From assembly GCF_022513565.1 (NCBI RefSeq), contig NZ_JAKWBE010000009.1:186001-250000 (forward strand): DNA of 64,000 bases, read 5' to 3'. Source of the stretch: Streptomyces gilvus. GTDB taxonomy: Bacteria; Actinomycetota; Actinomycetes; Streptomycetales; Streptomycetaceae. Every line of letters begins with the position of its first letter. Position 1 is the first letter of the stretch. Below are positions 48,110 through 56,652 of the stretch, piece after piece. Both the position numbers and the translations under genes were made by a program. The notes beneath the pieces are model-generated. The model was not told the origin of the DNA. It made no database searches and saw only the letters and a program-made list of their open reading frames with translations.

Positions 48110-50725
48110 TCAGAGTGCGCCGGACACGCGCTCGCGCGGCCGGATCGTGGCGGACGAGGAGGGCTCGGGGGTGCGCCGTCGGCGGACGGCGGTGAGGACG
48201 CCGAGCAGGGTCAGGGTCAGCAGCGAGGCCGCCCCGACGACCGTGCCGAGCCGTAGCCCGGGCGGGCGGAAGGTGCAGGTGAGACTGGTCGAGTCGGCGT
48301 CGAGCGGGACGGCGATCAGACCGTGGAACTCCTTGGCCGGTCGGGCGTCCCCGCCGCCCGCGGCGCAGCGCCAGCCCGCGATGCGGGGCGCCGCGACCAC
48401 GGCGGTTCCCTTGCTGCCCGCGGGGAGTTCGGCGTGGATGGTGCCGTCGGAGACGGTGACCCGGGTGGCGCCGGTGGCCTTGAGGCGGTCAACGGCGGAG
48501 CGCAGCCGCGCGGTGTCCAGGCAGCCCACGGCGCCGTCCGGGACGAGACCGGGGCGGTTGGGGGTCAGGGTGATGCTCAGCCGCCCGGAGGAGGGGACCT
48601 GGCCGAGCGGCTCCATGGCGGCGCGGTTGCGGGGGTAGAGCGAGCGGAAGCGTGCGGTGTCCCCGCCCAGCCGCGCGGTGCCGGAGAAGCGCGGGGCCCA
48701 GAGGTAGGCCTGGCTGCCGGCCGGGCAGCGGGCCGTGATCACCGGCCTCTTCGCAGCGCTCCCGGCGCCCACCTGGCCGCCCTGGACCGGCTGACCGGCG
48801 TCGTCCCGCAGGACGATCGCGGGAACGGTGTAGACCCGGGAGCCCAGCAGCAGCTCCTGGTTGCGGTACGGCGACTCGCCGAAGCCGCCGGCGGACGCGG
48901 CGGAGGGTCGCACCGTCACCAGCGGCGGTACGTCCTCCTGGGAGACGGTCGGCGCGGTGCCGTCCTGCGGGAACCAGTCCTGGTGCGGGTCGGGCGGCGA
49001 GTGCACCCGGGCACCGATCGAGAAGATCGCGTCGGTCACGGCGTTGTCGAGGCTCTGCAGGCTGCGGCCGCGGGAGGTCCAGCCGCCGCCGAGGGCGGTG
49101 AGCGTACGGCTGAGGACGTCCGAGGTGAGGCTGCTGTAGTACTGGGCGCCCTCGCCGCCGACCAGCATCGGATCGTTGGCGACGGTCTGCTCGCGGCCCG
49201 CGTCGGTGCGGTAGGCGGGCCAGTCGTCGCTCTGCGCGATCAGCTCCGACTGGCGCTCCTGCCGCTCGCCCCAGGGCGCGTAGTTGTCCATGTGCCGCAG
49301 CCGCTGCCTCGACGCGTCGGCGGAGGTGGCCATGGCCTCTCCGAACTGGCCGCCGAACAGCAGGGCCACGGCGAGGACGGTGAACGCGGTACGAAGTCCG
49401 CGTCGGGCGGTCGGGGCGGAGACGGTGTCGGCGAGCCGCAGCAGGACCAGTCCGCCCAGCGCGCCGACGACGGCGAGTGACAGCACCACCCAGGTGAGGT
49501 GCTGCACCAGGGCACTGCGGCTCGCGACCGCGGTGATCACCGCCAGCAGACCGGTCGCCGCGCCCAGCGCACGCCAGTCCGGCGGCCCGTACGACAGCGC
49601 GTGCCAGGCGGCGACCACCATCAGGCCGCACAGGACGAACGCCTGCCGGTACGGGCTGCCCTGCGGGGTGGCGAAGGCGTGCCAGACCAGATGGGTCGGC
49701 TCCCACTGCAGCGACAGCGTCACCGCGACGACCAGCACCGTCCAGGCGACGCGCACCCGCACCGGGACCGCCCGGTGGAAGGGCAGGGCGAGGGCGAGCA
49801 GCAGGGCCGCGGTGCCCGCGTAGACCGCGGGGCTGCCGAAGGTGTACGTCGTCGGCAGCAGACGGGCCAGCAGGTCCTCCGTCGACACGGGCGTGAAGTG
49901 GACGACCCGGCCCGGGTAGGCGTGCTTGGTGCCGAAGTAGATGACCGTCACCAGCGGGGCGGCCAGGCCCACGCCGAGCGCGACGGTGGCGGCTGCGCGG
50001 CCGGCGGCCCGCAGCCGCTGACGGCGCGAGAGGTCGGAGAGCCACAGCCGGAGCAGCAGCACCAGACCGGCGGCGAGGGTGGCCATGTAGGCGGTGTAGA
50101 AGTTGGCGATCCACGCCTCCGTCACCACCAGCACGCCGAGCAGCGGCCGGCGGCGCCGCAGCGTCCACTCGCCGACCAGGCAGAACAGCGGCAGCGCGAT
50201 CAGGCCGTCGAGCCACATCGGGTTGTAGGAGGCGACGGCCACGCTCCAGCCGCACAGCCCGTACGAGGCGCCCAGCAGCCCCGCCGCCCACCAGCGCCCG
50301 GAGCGCAGGCTCAGCAGCAGCCAGGCCATGGCGGCGCCGGCGGTGGCCGTCTTCAGCACGGTGATCACGTACACCGCGAGGTCGATCTCGTGCCGCGGGA
50401 AGACGCCGACGAGCAGGGCGAACGGGCTGCTGAGGTAGGTGCCGAGGTCGGGCAGGAAGCTGGAGCCGAAGCCGGACTGCCAGTTGACGAAGAGGCCGCC
50501 GTCGGCCTTGCCGTGCAGCAGGTCCCACAGATGGGCGTGGAAGGGTACGTACTGGTTGCCGAGGTCGTTGACGTCGCGGGTGCGGGGTCCGAAGGGGTAG
50601 CTGCGGGCCGCCGCGTCGGCCACGCAGAACACGGCGGTGGTGAGGACCGCCGCGAGCAGCGCGGCGGCCCCCCTGGTCCTGAAACGGCCGCTCGAAACGG
50701 CTTTGGACAGGGTCGAGCGACTCAT
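48110..50725 (-). CDS. YfhO-family GT-C glycosyltransferase-like membrane protein
   Basis: 871 residues with about 13 helices through residue 490, a large extracytoplasmic domain and a final helix near the C-terminus. The first outer loop has the acidic RDVNDLGNQYVPFHAHLWDLL pattern and GYLxxPF-like GTYLSSPFALLVG, typical of YfhO GT-C enzymes. In Bacillus, YfhO with CsbB glycosylates lipoteichoic acid. Here it probably uses the lipid sugar made by the next gene to modify an unknown cell-surface polymer. Upstream 200 bases (50726-50925) are notably AT-richer and hold the divergent promoters. Confidence 0.85.
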   Translation of the reverse strand: MSRSTLSKAVSSGRFRTRGAAALLAAVLTTAVFCVADAAARSYPFGPRTRDVNDLGNQYVPFHAHLWDLLHGKADGGLFVNWQSGFGSSFLPDLGTYLSSPFALLVGVFPRHEIDLAVYVITVLKTATAGAAMAWLLLSLRSGRWWAAGLLGASYGLCGWSVAVASYNPMWLDGLIALPLFCLVGEWTLRRRRPLLGVLVVTEAWIANFYTAYMATLAAGLVLLLRLWLSDLSRRQRLRAAGRAAATVALGVGLAAPLVTVIYFGTKHAYPGRVVHFTPVSTEDLLARLLPTTYTFGSPAVYAGTAALLLALALPFHRAVPVRVRVAWTVLVVAVTLSLQWEPTHLVWHAFATPQGSPYRQAFVLCGLMVVAAWHALSYGPPDWRALGAATGLLAVITAVASRSALVQHLTWVVLSLAVVGALGGLVLLRLADTVSAPTARRGLRTAFTVLAVALLFGGQFGEAMATSADASRQRLRHMDNYAPWGERQERQSELIAQSDDWPAYRTDAGREQTVANDPMLVGGEGAQYYSSLTSDVLSRTLTALGGGWTSRGRSLQSLDNAVTDAIFSIGARVHSPPDPHQDWFPQDGTAPTVSQEDVPPLVTVRPSAASAGGFGESPYRNQELLLGSRVYTVPAIVLRDDAGQPVQGGQVGAGSAAKRPVITARCPAGSQAYLWAPRFSGTARLGGDTARFRSLYPRNRAAMEPLGQVPSSGRLSITLTPNRPGLVPDGAVGCLDTARLRSAVDRLKATGATRVTVSDGTIHAELPAGSKGTAVVAAPRIAGWRCAAGGGDARPAKEFHGLIAVPLDADSTSLTCTFRPPGLRLGTVVGAASLLTLTLLGVLTAVRRRRTPEPSSSATIRPRERVSGAL

Positions 50726-50925
50726 TTCTTCGTACTCCCCGCGGGTTATCGATTCGACGGCTTAGACGGTCCGCGAATCCGTTCGGTTGTGCCGTCCGCG
50801 GAGAGTAATTATGCCGTTTCCGAATACCCGTGAGGTTTACGCGAGAAATGGTGAACGGCGGGGAAACAGGAATTTCCTGGCACGTAATTTGGTGATGAAT
50901 TCAATGGTGACGTAGGGTCGGGGCC

Positions 50926-51378
50926 GTGGAGCGACGCGGCGGGTTGTGGCCCGTGGACGACACCCTGGGGTACCTGGCCGGGCGTTGGGGGGTGACGCGT
51001 GCGGTGCGGGACCTCGCGAGCGGGGACGCGGGACGCTTCGAGGGGACCACTGTGTTCGGATCGCTGGAGGGCGGCGGGCTGCTGCACTTCGAGTCCGGGA
51101 CGTTCGTCTGGCAGGGGGTCTCCCGGCCCGCCGAGCGCACCCTGCGCCTCCTGCCGGGGAGCTCACCGGGGACGGCCGACGTGCGCTTCGCCGACGGGCG
51201 CCCCTTCCACCACCTCGATCTGACCTCCGGTCACCATGTCGCCGACCACCCCTGTGCGGCGGACCTCTACCGGGGCGAGTTCAGCGTCCTGGACGCGGAC
51301 CACTGGCGGACGGTGTGGCGGGTGCGCGGTCCGGCGAAGGACCTCGTGCTGACGACCGACTACGCGCGCGTGGGCTGA
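50926..51378 (+). CDS. DUF6314-family protein
   Basis: 150 residues with DTLGYLAGRWGVTRAVRDLASGDAGRFEGTTVF, then a beta-rich body ending DHWRTVWRVRGPAKDLVLTTDYAR, the pattern of the DUF6314 lipocalin-like family. Ligand unknown. GTG 50926 has only a weak ribosome site. Its last 19 bases overlap the convergent phosphatase-like gene. Confidence 0.75.
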   Translation: MERRGGLWPVDDTLGYLAGRWGVTRAVRDLASGDAGRFEGTTVFGSLEGGGLLHFESGTFVWQGVSRPAERTLRLLPGSSPGTADVRFADGRPFHHLDLTSGHHVADHPCAADLYRGEFSVLDADHWRTVWRVRGPAKDLVLTTDYARVG

Positions 51379-51953
51379 GTCGGCACCCCGTCGAAGCGGA
51401 GGTTCCAGCGTCCGGCGCGGCCCGTCACGCTGGTCGTCGACAGGGGGCGGACGTCGATGTTCCAGTACGTCGACGGCGGAGCCTTCAGGACGTACACCAG
51501 GGCGGCCCGGATGACCGACGGCTCGGCCACGGCGACGATCCGGCCGCCGTCCTCGACGGGCCGGGTGTCGAGCCAGTTGCCGACGCGGGCGATGAACTCC
51601 AGCAGCGACTCGCCGCCGTGCGGGGTGGCGCGCGGGTCGGCGAGCCACAGGTCCACGGCCTCGGGCTCGCGGGCCATCGCCTCCGCCAGGGTCAGCCCGC
51701 GCCAGCGGCCCATGCCGCAGTCCCGCAGGGCGAGTTGGACCAGCGGGGTGTAGCCGAGGGCGTCCCCGGTCGCGCGGCTGCGCGGGGTGGGCGAGCAGTA
51801 GCGCAGCTCGGCCGCCGCCAGCGGGATCAGGTCGCGGACGACGCGCTGCACCTCGTCCCAGCCGGCCTGGTCGAGCGGACGGTCGTCCTCGAAGCGCTCG
51901 GCGAGCAGCGGGGAGCTGCGCGCGGCGGCGACGAATGTGACCCGAAGTGGCAT
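51360..51953 (-). CDS. histidine-phosphatase-fold protein lacking catalytic histidines
   Basis: 197 residues. The fold is recognisable: first strand VTFVAAARSSPLL where LVRHGET is normal, then RYCSPTPRSRATGDALGY, DCGMGRWRGLTLAEAM, TPHGGESLLEFIARVGNWL and IVAVAEPSVIRAALVY where VxHGxxIR is normal. Both active-site histidines (RHG and the late HG) are absent while the Arg in SPTPRSRAT and the Glu of GGES remain. It is therefore probably not a phosphatase and may bind a ligand or protein. Confidence 0.75.
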   Translation of the reverse strand: MPLRVTFVAAARSSPLLAERFEDDRPLDQAGWDEVQRVVRDLIPLAAAELRYCSPTPRSRATGDALGYTPLVQLALRDCGMGRWRGLTLAEAMAREPEAVDLWLADPRATPHGGESLLEFIARVGNWLDTRPVEDGGRIVAVAEPSVIRAALVYVLKAPPSTYWNIDVRPLSTTSVTGRAGRWNLRFDGVPTQPTRA

Positions 51954-52056
51954 GCGGCGATGGTGAGTCGCCGATGTACGCAGGTCAAGGGCTGGTGCGC
52001 GCGAGTCACCCAGGGTGGCCGAGAACTTACTTCGCGGTCAGGACCTGTCGGACACA

Positions 52057-52494
52057 TCACGCGAAGAGGAGCGCCATCCAGCGGTCGGGATCGGTGAGCG
52101 GCGCGAAGCCGAGCTTGGCGTAGACGCCATGGGCGTCGGCGGTGGCGAGCAGGACACGGCGCACACCGAAGGCCTCCAGGTGGTCGCGGACGGCACCCAC
52201 CATCGCCGTCCCGATGTTCTTGCCGCGGCCGGACCGGTCCACGTAGACGTCGCACAGCCAGGCGAAGGTCGCCCGGTCGGTGATGACCCGGGCGTACGCC
52301 ACCTGAGCACCCGAAATCGTGTCGTACACCCCGAAGTTGAGCGAACCGGCGATGGCCTGTTCCTGCTTGTCGCGCGGGCGGCCCTGCGCCCAGTACGCGT
52401 CGGTGGACAGCCACTGGTGGACCCGGTCCACGTCGAGACGGTCGGGGTCGGTGGAGATCTCGTAGCCCTCGGGCAGGCTCGGGGTGTCGGTCAT
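52057..52494 (-). CDS. GNAT N-acetyltransferase
   Basis: 145 residues. The acetyl-CoA loop lies in DVYVDRSGRGKNIGTAMVGAV (R-G-K-N-I-G), followed by RRVLLATADAHGVYAKLGFAPL. This compact type resembles GNATs that act on small amines. ATG 52494. Substrate unknown. Confidence 0.87.
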   Translation of the reverse strand: MTDTPSLPEGYEISTDPDRLDVDRVHQWLSTDAYWAQGRPRDKQEQAIAGSLNFGVYDTISGAQVAYARVITDRATFAWLCDVYVDRSGRGKNIGTAMVGAVRDHLEAFGVRRVLLATADAHGVYAKLGFAPLTDPDRWMALLFA

Positions 52495-52534
52495 GGCCGG
52501 ATGCTCGCAGGGCGGACCGGCTGGAGTCGAACAG

Positions 52535-53971
52535 TTATCCCAGCACCTCGTCGCAGGCCGCCCGCAGGCGCCGCACTCCTTCCGTGATCTCGCCGGTCCC
52601 CGCGACGGCCGCGAAGCTCAACCGGACGTGCGGGGCGGGGGGTTCGGCGCTGAAGTACGGGCGGCCCGGGGTGATGGCGACGCCCGCGCGCAGGGCGGCG
52701 GAGGTCAGGGCCGCGTCGTCGGTACCGTCGGGGAGGCGGAGCCAGAGGTGGTAGCCGCCGGACGGAATGTGCGGGAGGGCGAGTTCGGGCAGGTGGAGGC
52801 GGAGGGCCGCCGTCATGGTGTCGCGGCGGGTTCTGAGCTGGGCCGAGATCGCGCGGAGGTGGCGGGGCCAGGCCGGGGAGCCGACGAGTTCCAGGGCCGC
52901 CTCCTGGAGCGGGCGGGGGACGAAGAAGGTGTCGACGACCTGGATGGCGCGCAGGCGTTCGAGGACCGGGCCGCGGGCGGCGAGCGCGCTGACCCGGAAG
53001 CTCGGCGAGGTCGCCTTGGTCAGCGAACCGACATGGACCACGATCCCGTCGGGGTCGTCGGCGACCAGCGGACTCGGCAGGGGGCCCGCGTCCTCGTGCA
53101 CGAGCCGCCGGACGAAGTCGTCCTCCACGACGAAGGCGCCGGCCTCGCGGGCGATGCGGAGCACCTCGGCGCGGCGGCCTGGGGCGAGCACCGCGCCGGT
53201 CGGGTTCTGGAACAGGGGCTGGCAGACGACGACGCGGGCGCCGGTCGCGCGGAACGCGTCCGCGAGGAGCGACGGGCGGACGCCGTCGGGGTCCACGGGA
53301 ACTGGGACGGGGCGCAGCCCTGCCGATCGGGCGATCGCCAACATGCCCGGGTACGTGGGGGATTCGACGAGCACCGGGGCCCCCGGCGGGGCGAGGGCGC
53401 GCAGGGCCGTCGTGAGCGCGGACTGCCCGCCCGCCGCGACCAGCACCTCCGCCGCACCGACCCCGCCGCCGATACCGCGCGCGAACCACTCGCGCAGCTC
53501 CGGCAGCCCCTCCATCGGCGGCCGGCCCCAGGCGCCGGGCCGGCGTCCCGCGCGCGCCAGCGCGGCCGCCATCGCCCGCTCCGGCTGCAACGAGGGGTGC
53601 AGATAGCCGCCGTTGAACTCGATGACACCGGGCGGCGGCGCGGCGAGCGACACGACGACGCCGGAGGCGTCCACCGTGCGCGGCACGAGGTCGGCGGCGC
53701 CGTCCGCGCTCAGAGCGACCTCCTGCCAGGAGGTGTCACCGGCGGGCGCCGCGGTGGCTCGGGGCTCGGCACGGTACGCGCCGGCCCCGGGCCGGGTGAC
53801 GACCAGCCCGTCGGCGGCCAGTTGGGCCAGGGCGCGGGAGACCGTCACCGGGCTCACCCGGAACCGCTCGACCAGGGCGCGACTCGACGGGAGCTTTCCA
53901 CCCGGCGAGTAGCGGTCGAGCTCCCGCTTCAGCTGTTCCGCGAGTTCCGCGACACTGCTACGCTCTTGCAT
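52535..53971 (-). CDS. MocR-type GntR regulator with aminotransferase domain
   Basis: 478 residues. The N-terminal GntR winged helix (AELAEQLKRELDRYSPGGKLPSSRALVERFRVSPVTVSRALAQLAADGLV, residues 8-58) is joined to a class I aminotransferase domain (about 100-478) with the PLP lysine in HVGSLTKATSPSFRV and FQNPTGAVLAPGRR. MocR proteins sense PLP or an amino compound and control a nearby gene; here the divergent EamA transporter is the obvious target. The ATG start codons of the two genes overlap in a CATG. Confidence 0.9.
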   Translation of the reverse strand: MQERSSVAELAEQLKRELDRYSPGGKLPSSRALVERFRVSPVTVSRALAQLAADGLVVTRPGAGAYRAEPRATAAPAGDTSWQEVALSADGAADLVPRTVDASGVVVSLAAPPPGVIEFNGGYLHPSLQPERAMAAALARAGRRPGAWGRPPMEGLPELREWFARGIGGGVGAAEVLVAAGGQSALTTALRALAPPGAPVLVESPTYPGMLAIARSAGLRPVPVPVDPDGVRPSLLADAFRATGARVVVCQPLFQNPTGAVLAPGRRAEVLRIAREAGAFVVEDDFVRRLVHEDAGPLPSPLVADDPDGIVVHVGSLTKATSPSFRVSALAARGPVLERLRAIQVVDTFFVPRPLQEAALELVGSPAWPRHLRAISAQLRTRRDTMTAALRLHLPELALPHIPSGGYHLWLRLPDGTDDAALTSAALRAGVAITPGRPYFSAEPPAPHVRLSFAAVAGTGEITEGVRRLRAACDEVLG

Positions 53972-54887
53972 GAGAGCACAGAGTAGCGCTACTGCACCGA
54001 TCCCGATAGCGGTGGGCGTTCCGCCGAGGGGGAGCACCGGGGGAACCCTCCAGGCCGCCCTCGGCGTCATCGCCTTCTCGCTCACCTTCCCGGCTACTGC
54101 GTGGGGGCTGGAGGGGTTCGGGCCCTGGTCGCTGGTCGCGGTGCGCGGTGTGCTGGCCGCGGTCATCGCGGGCGGGTGTCTGCTCGCCCTGCGGGTGCCA
54201 GTGCCCGAGCGCCGTCACCGGGCGGGGCTCGCCGTGGTGGCCGCCGGAGTCGTGGTCGGGTTCCCGCTGCTCACCACGCTCGCCTTGCGGACGTCCACCA
54301 CCGCGCACGCCGCTGTCGTGGTCGGCCTGCTCCCGCTCACGACCGCGCTGCTGTCCGCGCTGCGCACGGGCACCCGGCCCTCCCGCACCTTCTGGGCGGC
54401 GGCCCTCGCGGGTGCGGCCGCGGTCGTCGCGTTCACCGTGCAGCAGAGCGGCGGGGCGCTGACGACCGCCGATCTCTACCTGTTCGGCGCGCTGCTGGTG
54501 TGCGCGGCCGGCTACACCGAGGGTGGCCGGCTGGCCCGGGTGATGCCGGGCTGGCAGGTGATCGGCTGGGCGCTGGTGCTGTGTCTGCCGGTGTCCGTGC
54601 CGGCCGCGGCGCTGGCGCTGTCGTACGAGCCCGTGCGGCTCACCGCGCACAGCGTGGCCGGGCTGCTGTGGGTGGCGGCGGGCTCGCAGTTCCTCGGCCT
54701 CGTGGTCTGGTACCGGGGCATGGCGGCGATCGGCGTGCCCAAGGCCAGCCAGTTGCAGCTGGCGCAGCCCCTGCTCACACTGGTGTGGTCGGTGCTGCTG
54801 CTGGGCGAGCACCTGACAGTGGCCGCCCCGCTGACGGCCGCGGCGGTACTCGTGTGCATCGCCGTCACGCAGCGGGCGCGGGGTTGA
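53970..54887 (+). CDS. EamA/DMT-family transporter
   Basis: 305 residues, ten helices in two EamA halves (about 25-155 and 165-300), for example PWSLVAVRGVLAAVIAGGCLLAL, TTAHAAVVVGLLPLTTALLSAL and QPLLTLVWSVLLLGEHLT. Probably an exporter of an amino acid or related metabolite. ATG 53970 shares bases with the divergent MocR start and has no ribosome site; a start about ten to fifteen codons later is possible, since the first 25 residues look non-conserved. Confidence 0.82.
   Translation: MRAQSSATAPIPIAVGVPPRGSTGGTLQAALGVIAFSLTFPATAWGLEGFGPWSLVAVRGVLAAVIAGGCLLALRVPVPERRHRAGLAVVAAGVVVGFPLLTTLALRTSTTAHAAVVVGLLPLTTALLSALRTGTRPSRTFWAAALAGAAAVVAFTVQQSGGALTTADLYLFGALLVCAAGYTEGGRLARVMPGWQVIGWALVLCLPVSVPAAALALSYEPVRLTAHSVAGLLWVAAGSQFLGLVVWYRGMAAIGVPKASQLQLAQPLLTLVWSVLLLGEHLTVAAPLTAAAVLVCIAVTQRARG
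53982..53993. promoter_or_regulatory. 12-bp palindrome between mocR and eamA starts
   Basis: AGTAGCGCTACT is a perfect palindrome lying 11 bases upstream of the MocR start codon and inside the nominal start of the EamA gene. TACTCT on the minus strand could be a -10 for a leaderless mocR message. A MocR operator is plausible. Confidence 0.4.
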
Positions 54888-54977
54888 GGACGTTCGGCCC
54901 GCTTCCCAGGAGGCCCCCGCGCCGTAGACTCAAGGCCACGGACCGCTGCTCCCGCACTTGGTGAGGAGGCCCTACAG

Positions 54978-55172
54978 ATGCGTGCAACCGTGGGCGACCA
55001 GCTTGTCCAGCACGGCAGGGTGGTAGGCCAGCACGACAAGATCGGCGAGATCGTCGAGATCCTGGGCCAGGAGGGCAACCCCCCGTACCGCGTCCGCTTC
55101 GAGGACGGGCACACGGGCATCTGCTCCCCCGGCCCCGACACCGAGATCCGCCACAGGGAAACGCAACGCTGA
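54978..55172 (+). CDS. DUF1918-domain protein (64 aa)
   Basis: 64 residues: MRATVGDQLVQHGRVVGQHD, then KIGEIVEILGQEGNPPYRVRFEDGHTGICSPGPDTEI, the SH3-like DUF1918 barrel common in actinobacteria. Ribosome site GAGGAGG nine bases before ATG. Function unknown. Ends 9 bases before the convergent glycoside hydrolase gene's stop. Confidence 0.88.
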   Translation: MRATVGDQLVQHGRVVGQHDKIGEIVEILGQEGNPPYRVRFEDGHTGICSPGPDTEIRHRETQR

Positions 55173-55181
55173 TCCGCCGGT

Positions 55182-56465
55182 TCAGCGCGGGGGTCTCGCC
55201 GGCCGCTGGTAGTGGTCGGCGACCACCCGTGCCATCGCCCCGATCCGGTCCGTCGCCACGTCGTTCGCGGCGAAGAAGGCGTGTCCCCCAACCTGTGGGT
55301 ACCGCGCGGCCAGGGTGAGGTGCCGGGACAGCTCGGCGGGGTCCTGCCAGGCGGCGGGCTGGGCCGGGTCACCGGCCTTGTAGAGCGCCTCGCCGATGTA
55401 CAGCTGTGTCGGCGTGCCCTTGGCCACCTCCGCCCACCAGGGCACGAGCGTGGCGTAGTCGGCGGCGGCGAAGCCGATGTTCCAGTAGATCTGCGGGCAG
55501 ATGTAGTCGATCCAGTGCTCGCGCACCCACTTGCGGGTGTCCGCGTGCAGATCGTCGTACGTCTGGACGCCCGCCCTGGTGTCCGACCCGAGCGGGTCGG
55601 TGGCGGAGTTGCGCCACACGCCGAACGGGCTGATGCCGAACTGGGTGCCGGGCCGGGTCCGCCTGATCCTGGCCGCCGTCTCGCGCACCAGCTTGTCGAT
55701 GTTGTCCCGGCGCCAGGCGGCCCGGTCGGAGAAGGCGCCGCCGTAACGGTCGTAGGCCTCGTCGTCGTCGAAGGTCTGGCCGGCCACCGGGTAGGGGTAG
55801 AAGTAGTCGTCGAAGTGCACGGCGTCGACCGGGTACTTCCGCACCGCGTCGAGGATCGCGTCCTCCACGAAGGCCCGCACCCGGGGCAGTCCGGGGTTGT
55901 AGTACATCTTCCCGCCGTAGGTCACCACCCAGTCCGGGTGCCTGCGCGCGGGGTGGGAGGCGACGAGCTTCGTCGGGTCCGTGTGGTTGGCGATCCGGTA
56001 CGGGTTGAACCAGGCGTGCAGTTCCAGTCCGCGGGCGTGCGCCTCCTTCACCGCCGTGCCCAGCGGGTCCCAGCCCGGTGCCTGGCCCTGCGTGCCGGTG
56101 AGGACGTTCGACCAGGGTTCGTACGGCGAGGGCCACAGCGCGTCGGCCGTCGGACGGACCTGGAAGATCACGGCGTTGAGGCGGTCCTTGACGGCCTGGT
56201 CGAGGATCGCGGTCAGCTCGGCCTTCTGCCGGTCCACGGGCAGCCCCGGCTCGGACGGCCAGTCCCGGTTGGTCACGGTCGCCACCCACACGCCCCGGAA
56301 CTGACGCGACGCCTTGCGCCGGCCCGAGTCGTCCGAGTCGTCCGAGGTGCCCGAGCCGCCCGCCATCGCCGCACCGGCCGCCATCGCGCCACCCCCCGCC
56401 ACGAGTGCCGACAGGGCCGTCACCGCGAACGCCCGCCGCGACAGCCGAGTCCTCCGGTGCAGCAT
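55182..56465 (-). CDS. Tat-exported glycoside hydrolase-like protein (GHL10/YngK family)
   Basis: 427 residues. Tat signal RLSRRAFAVTALSALVAGG. The TIM-barrel GHL10 domain has RQFRGVWVATVTNRDWPS, NAVIFQVRPTADALWPS, LELHAWFNPYRI, DAVHFDDYFYPYP and HWIDYICPQIYWNIGF. The conserved acidic residues in FDDYFYPYP fit glycosidase or cell-wall glycan-binding relatives. The substrate is unknown; peptidoglycan or exopolysaccharide is likely. ATG 56465. Confidence 0.87.
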   Translation of the reverse strand: MLHRRTRLSRRAFAVTALSALVAGGGAMAAGAAMAGGSGTSDDSDDSGRRKASRQFRGVWVATVTNRDWPSEPGLPVDRQKAELTAILDQAVKDRLNAVIFQVRPTADALWPSPYEPWSNVLTGTQGQAPGWDPLGTAVKEAHARGLELHAWFNPYRIANHTDPTKLVASHPARRHPDWVVTYGGKMYYNPGLPRVRAFVEDAILDAVRKYPVDAVHFDDYFYPYPVAGQTFDDDEAYDRYGGAFSDRAAWRRDNIDKLVRETAARIRRTRPGTQFGISPFGVWRNSATDPLGSDTRAGVQTYDDLHADTRKWVREHWIDYICPQIYWNIGFAAADYATLVPWWAEVAKGTPTQLYIGEALYKAGDPAQPAAWQDPAELSRHLTLAARYPQVGGHAFFAANDVATDRIGAMARVVADHYQRPARPPR

Positions 56466-56652
56466 TCCCCTACCTCCCGATGCCCAAGTGCCTGTCCGGG
56501 CGCGATTCTCGACCCGGGCCGTGTCCCGCGTCAGACTGCCACGCGGGACCCGAACGATCGATCAACGATCGCCGGAGGTAACGTGCAGGTTCGGAGCAGG
56601 AACCGGACCACGGGGAGACCCGCCGGATTCGTACACCAGCGAAGGGGACGAT

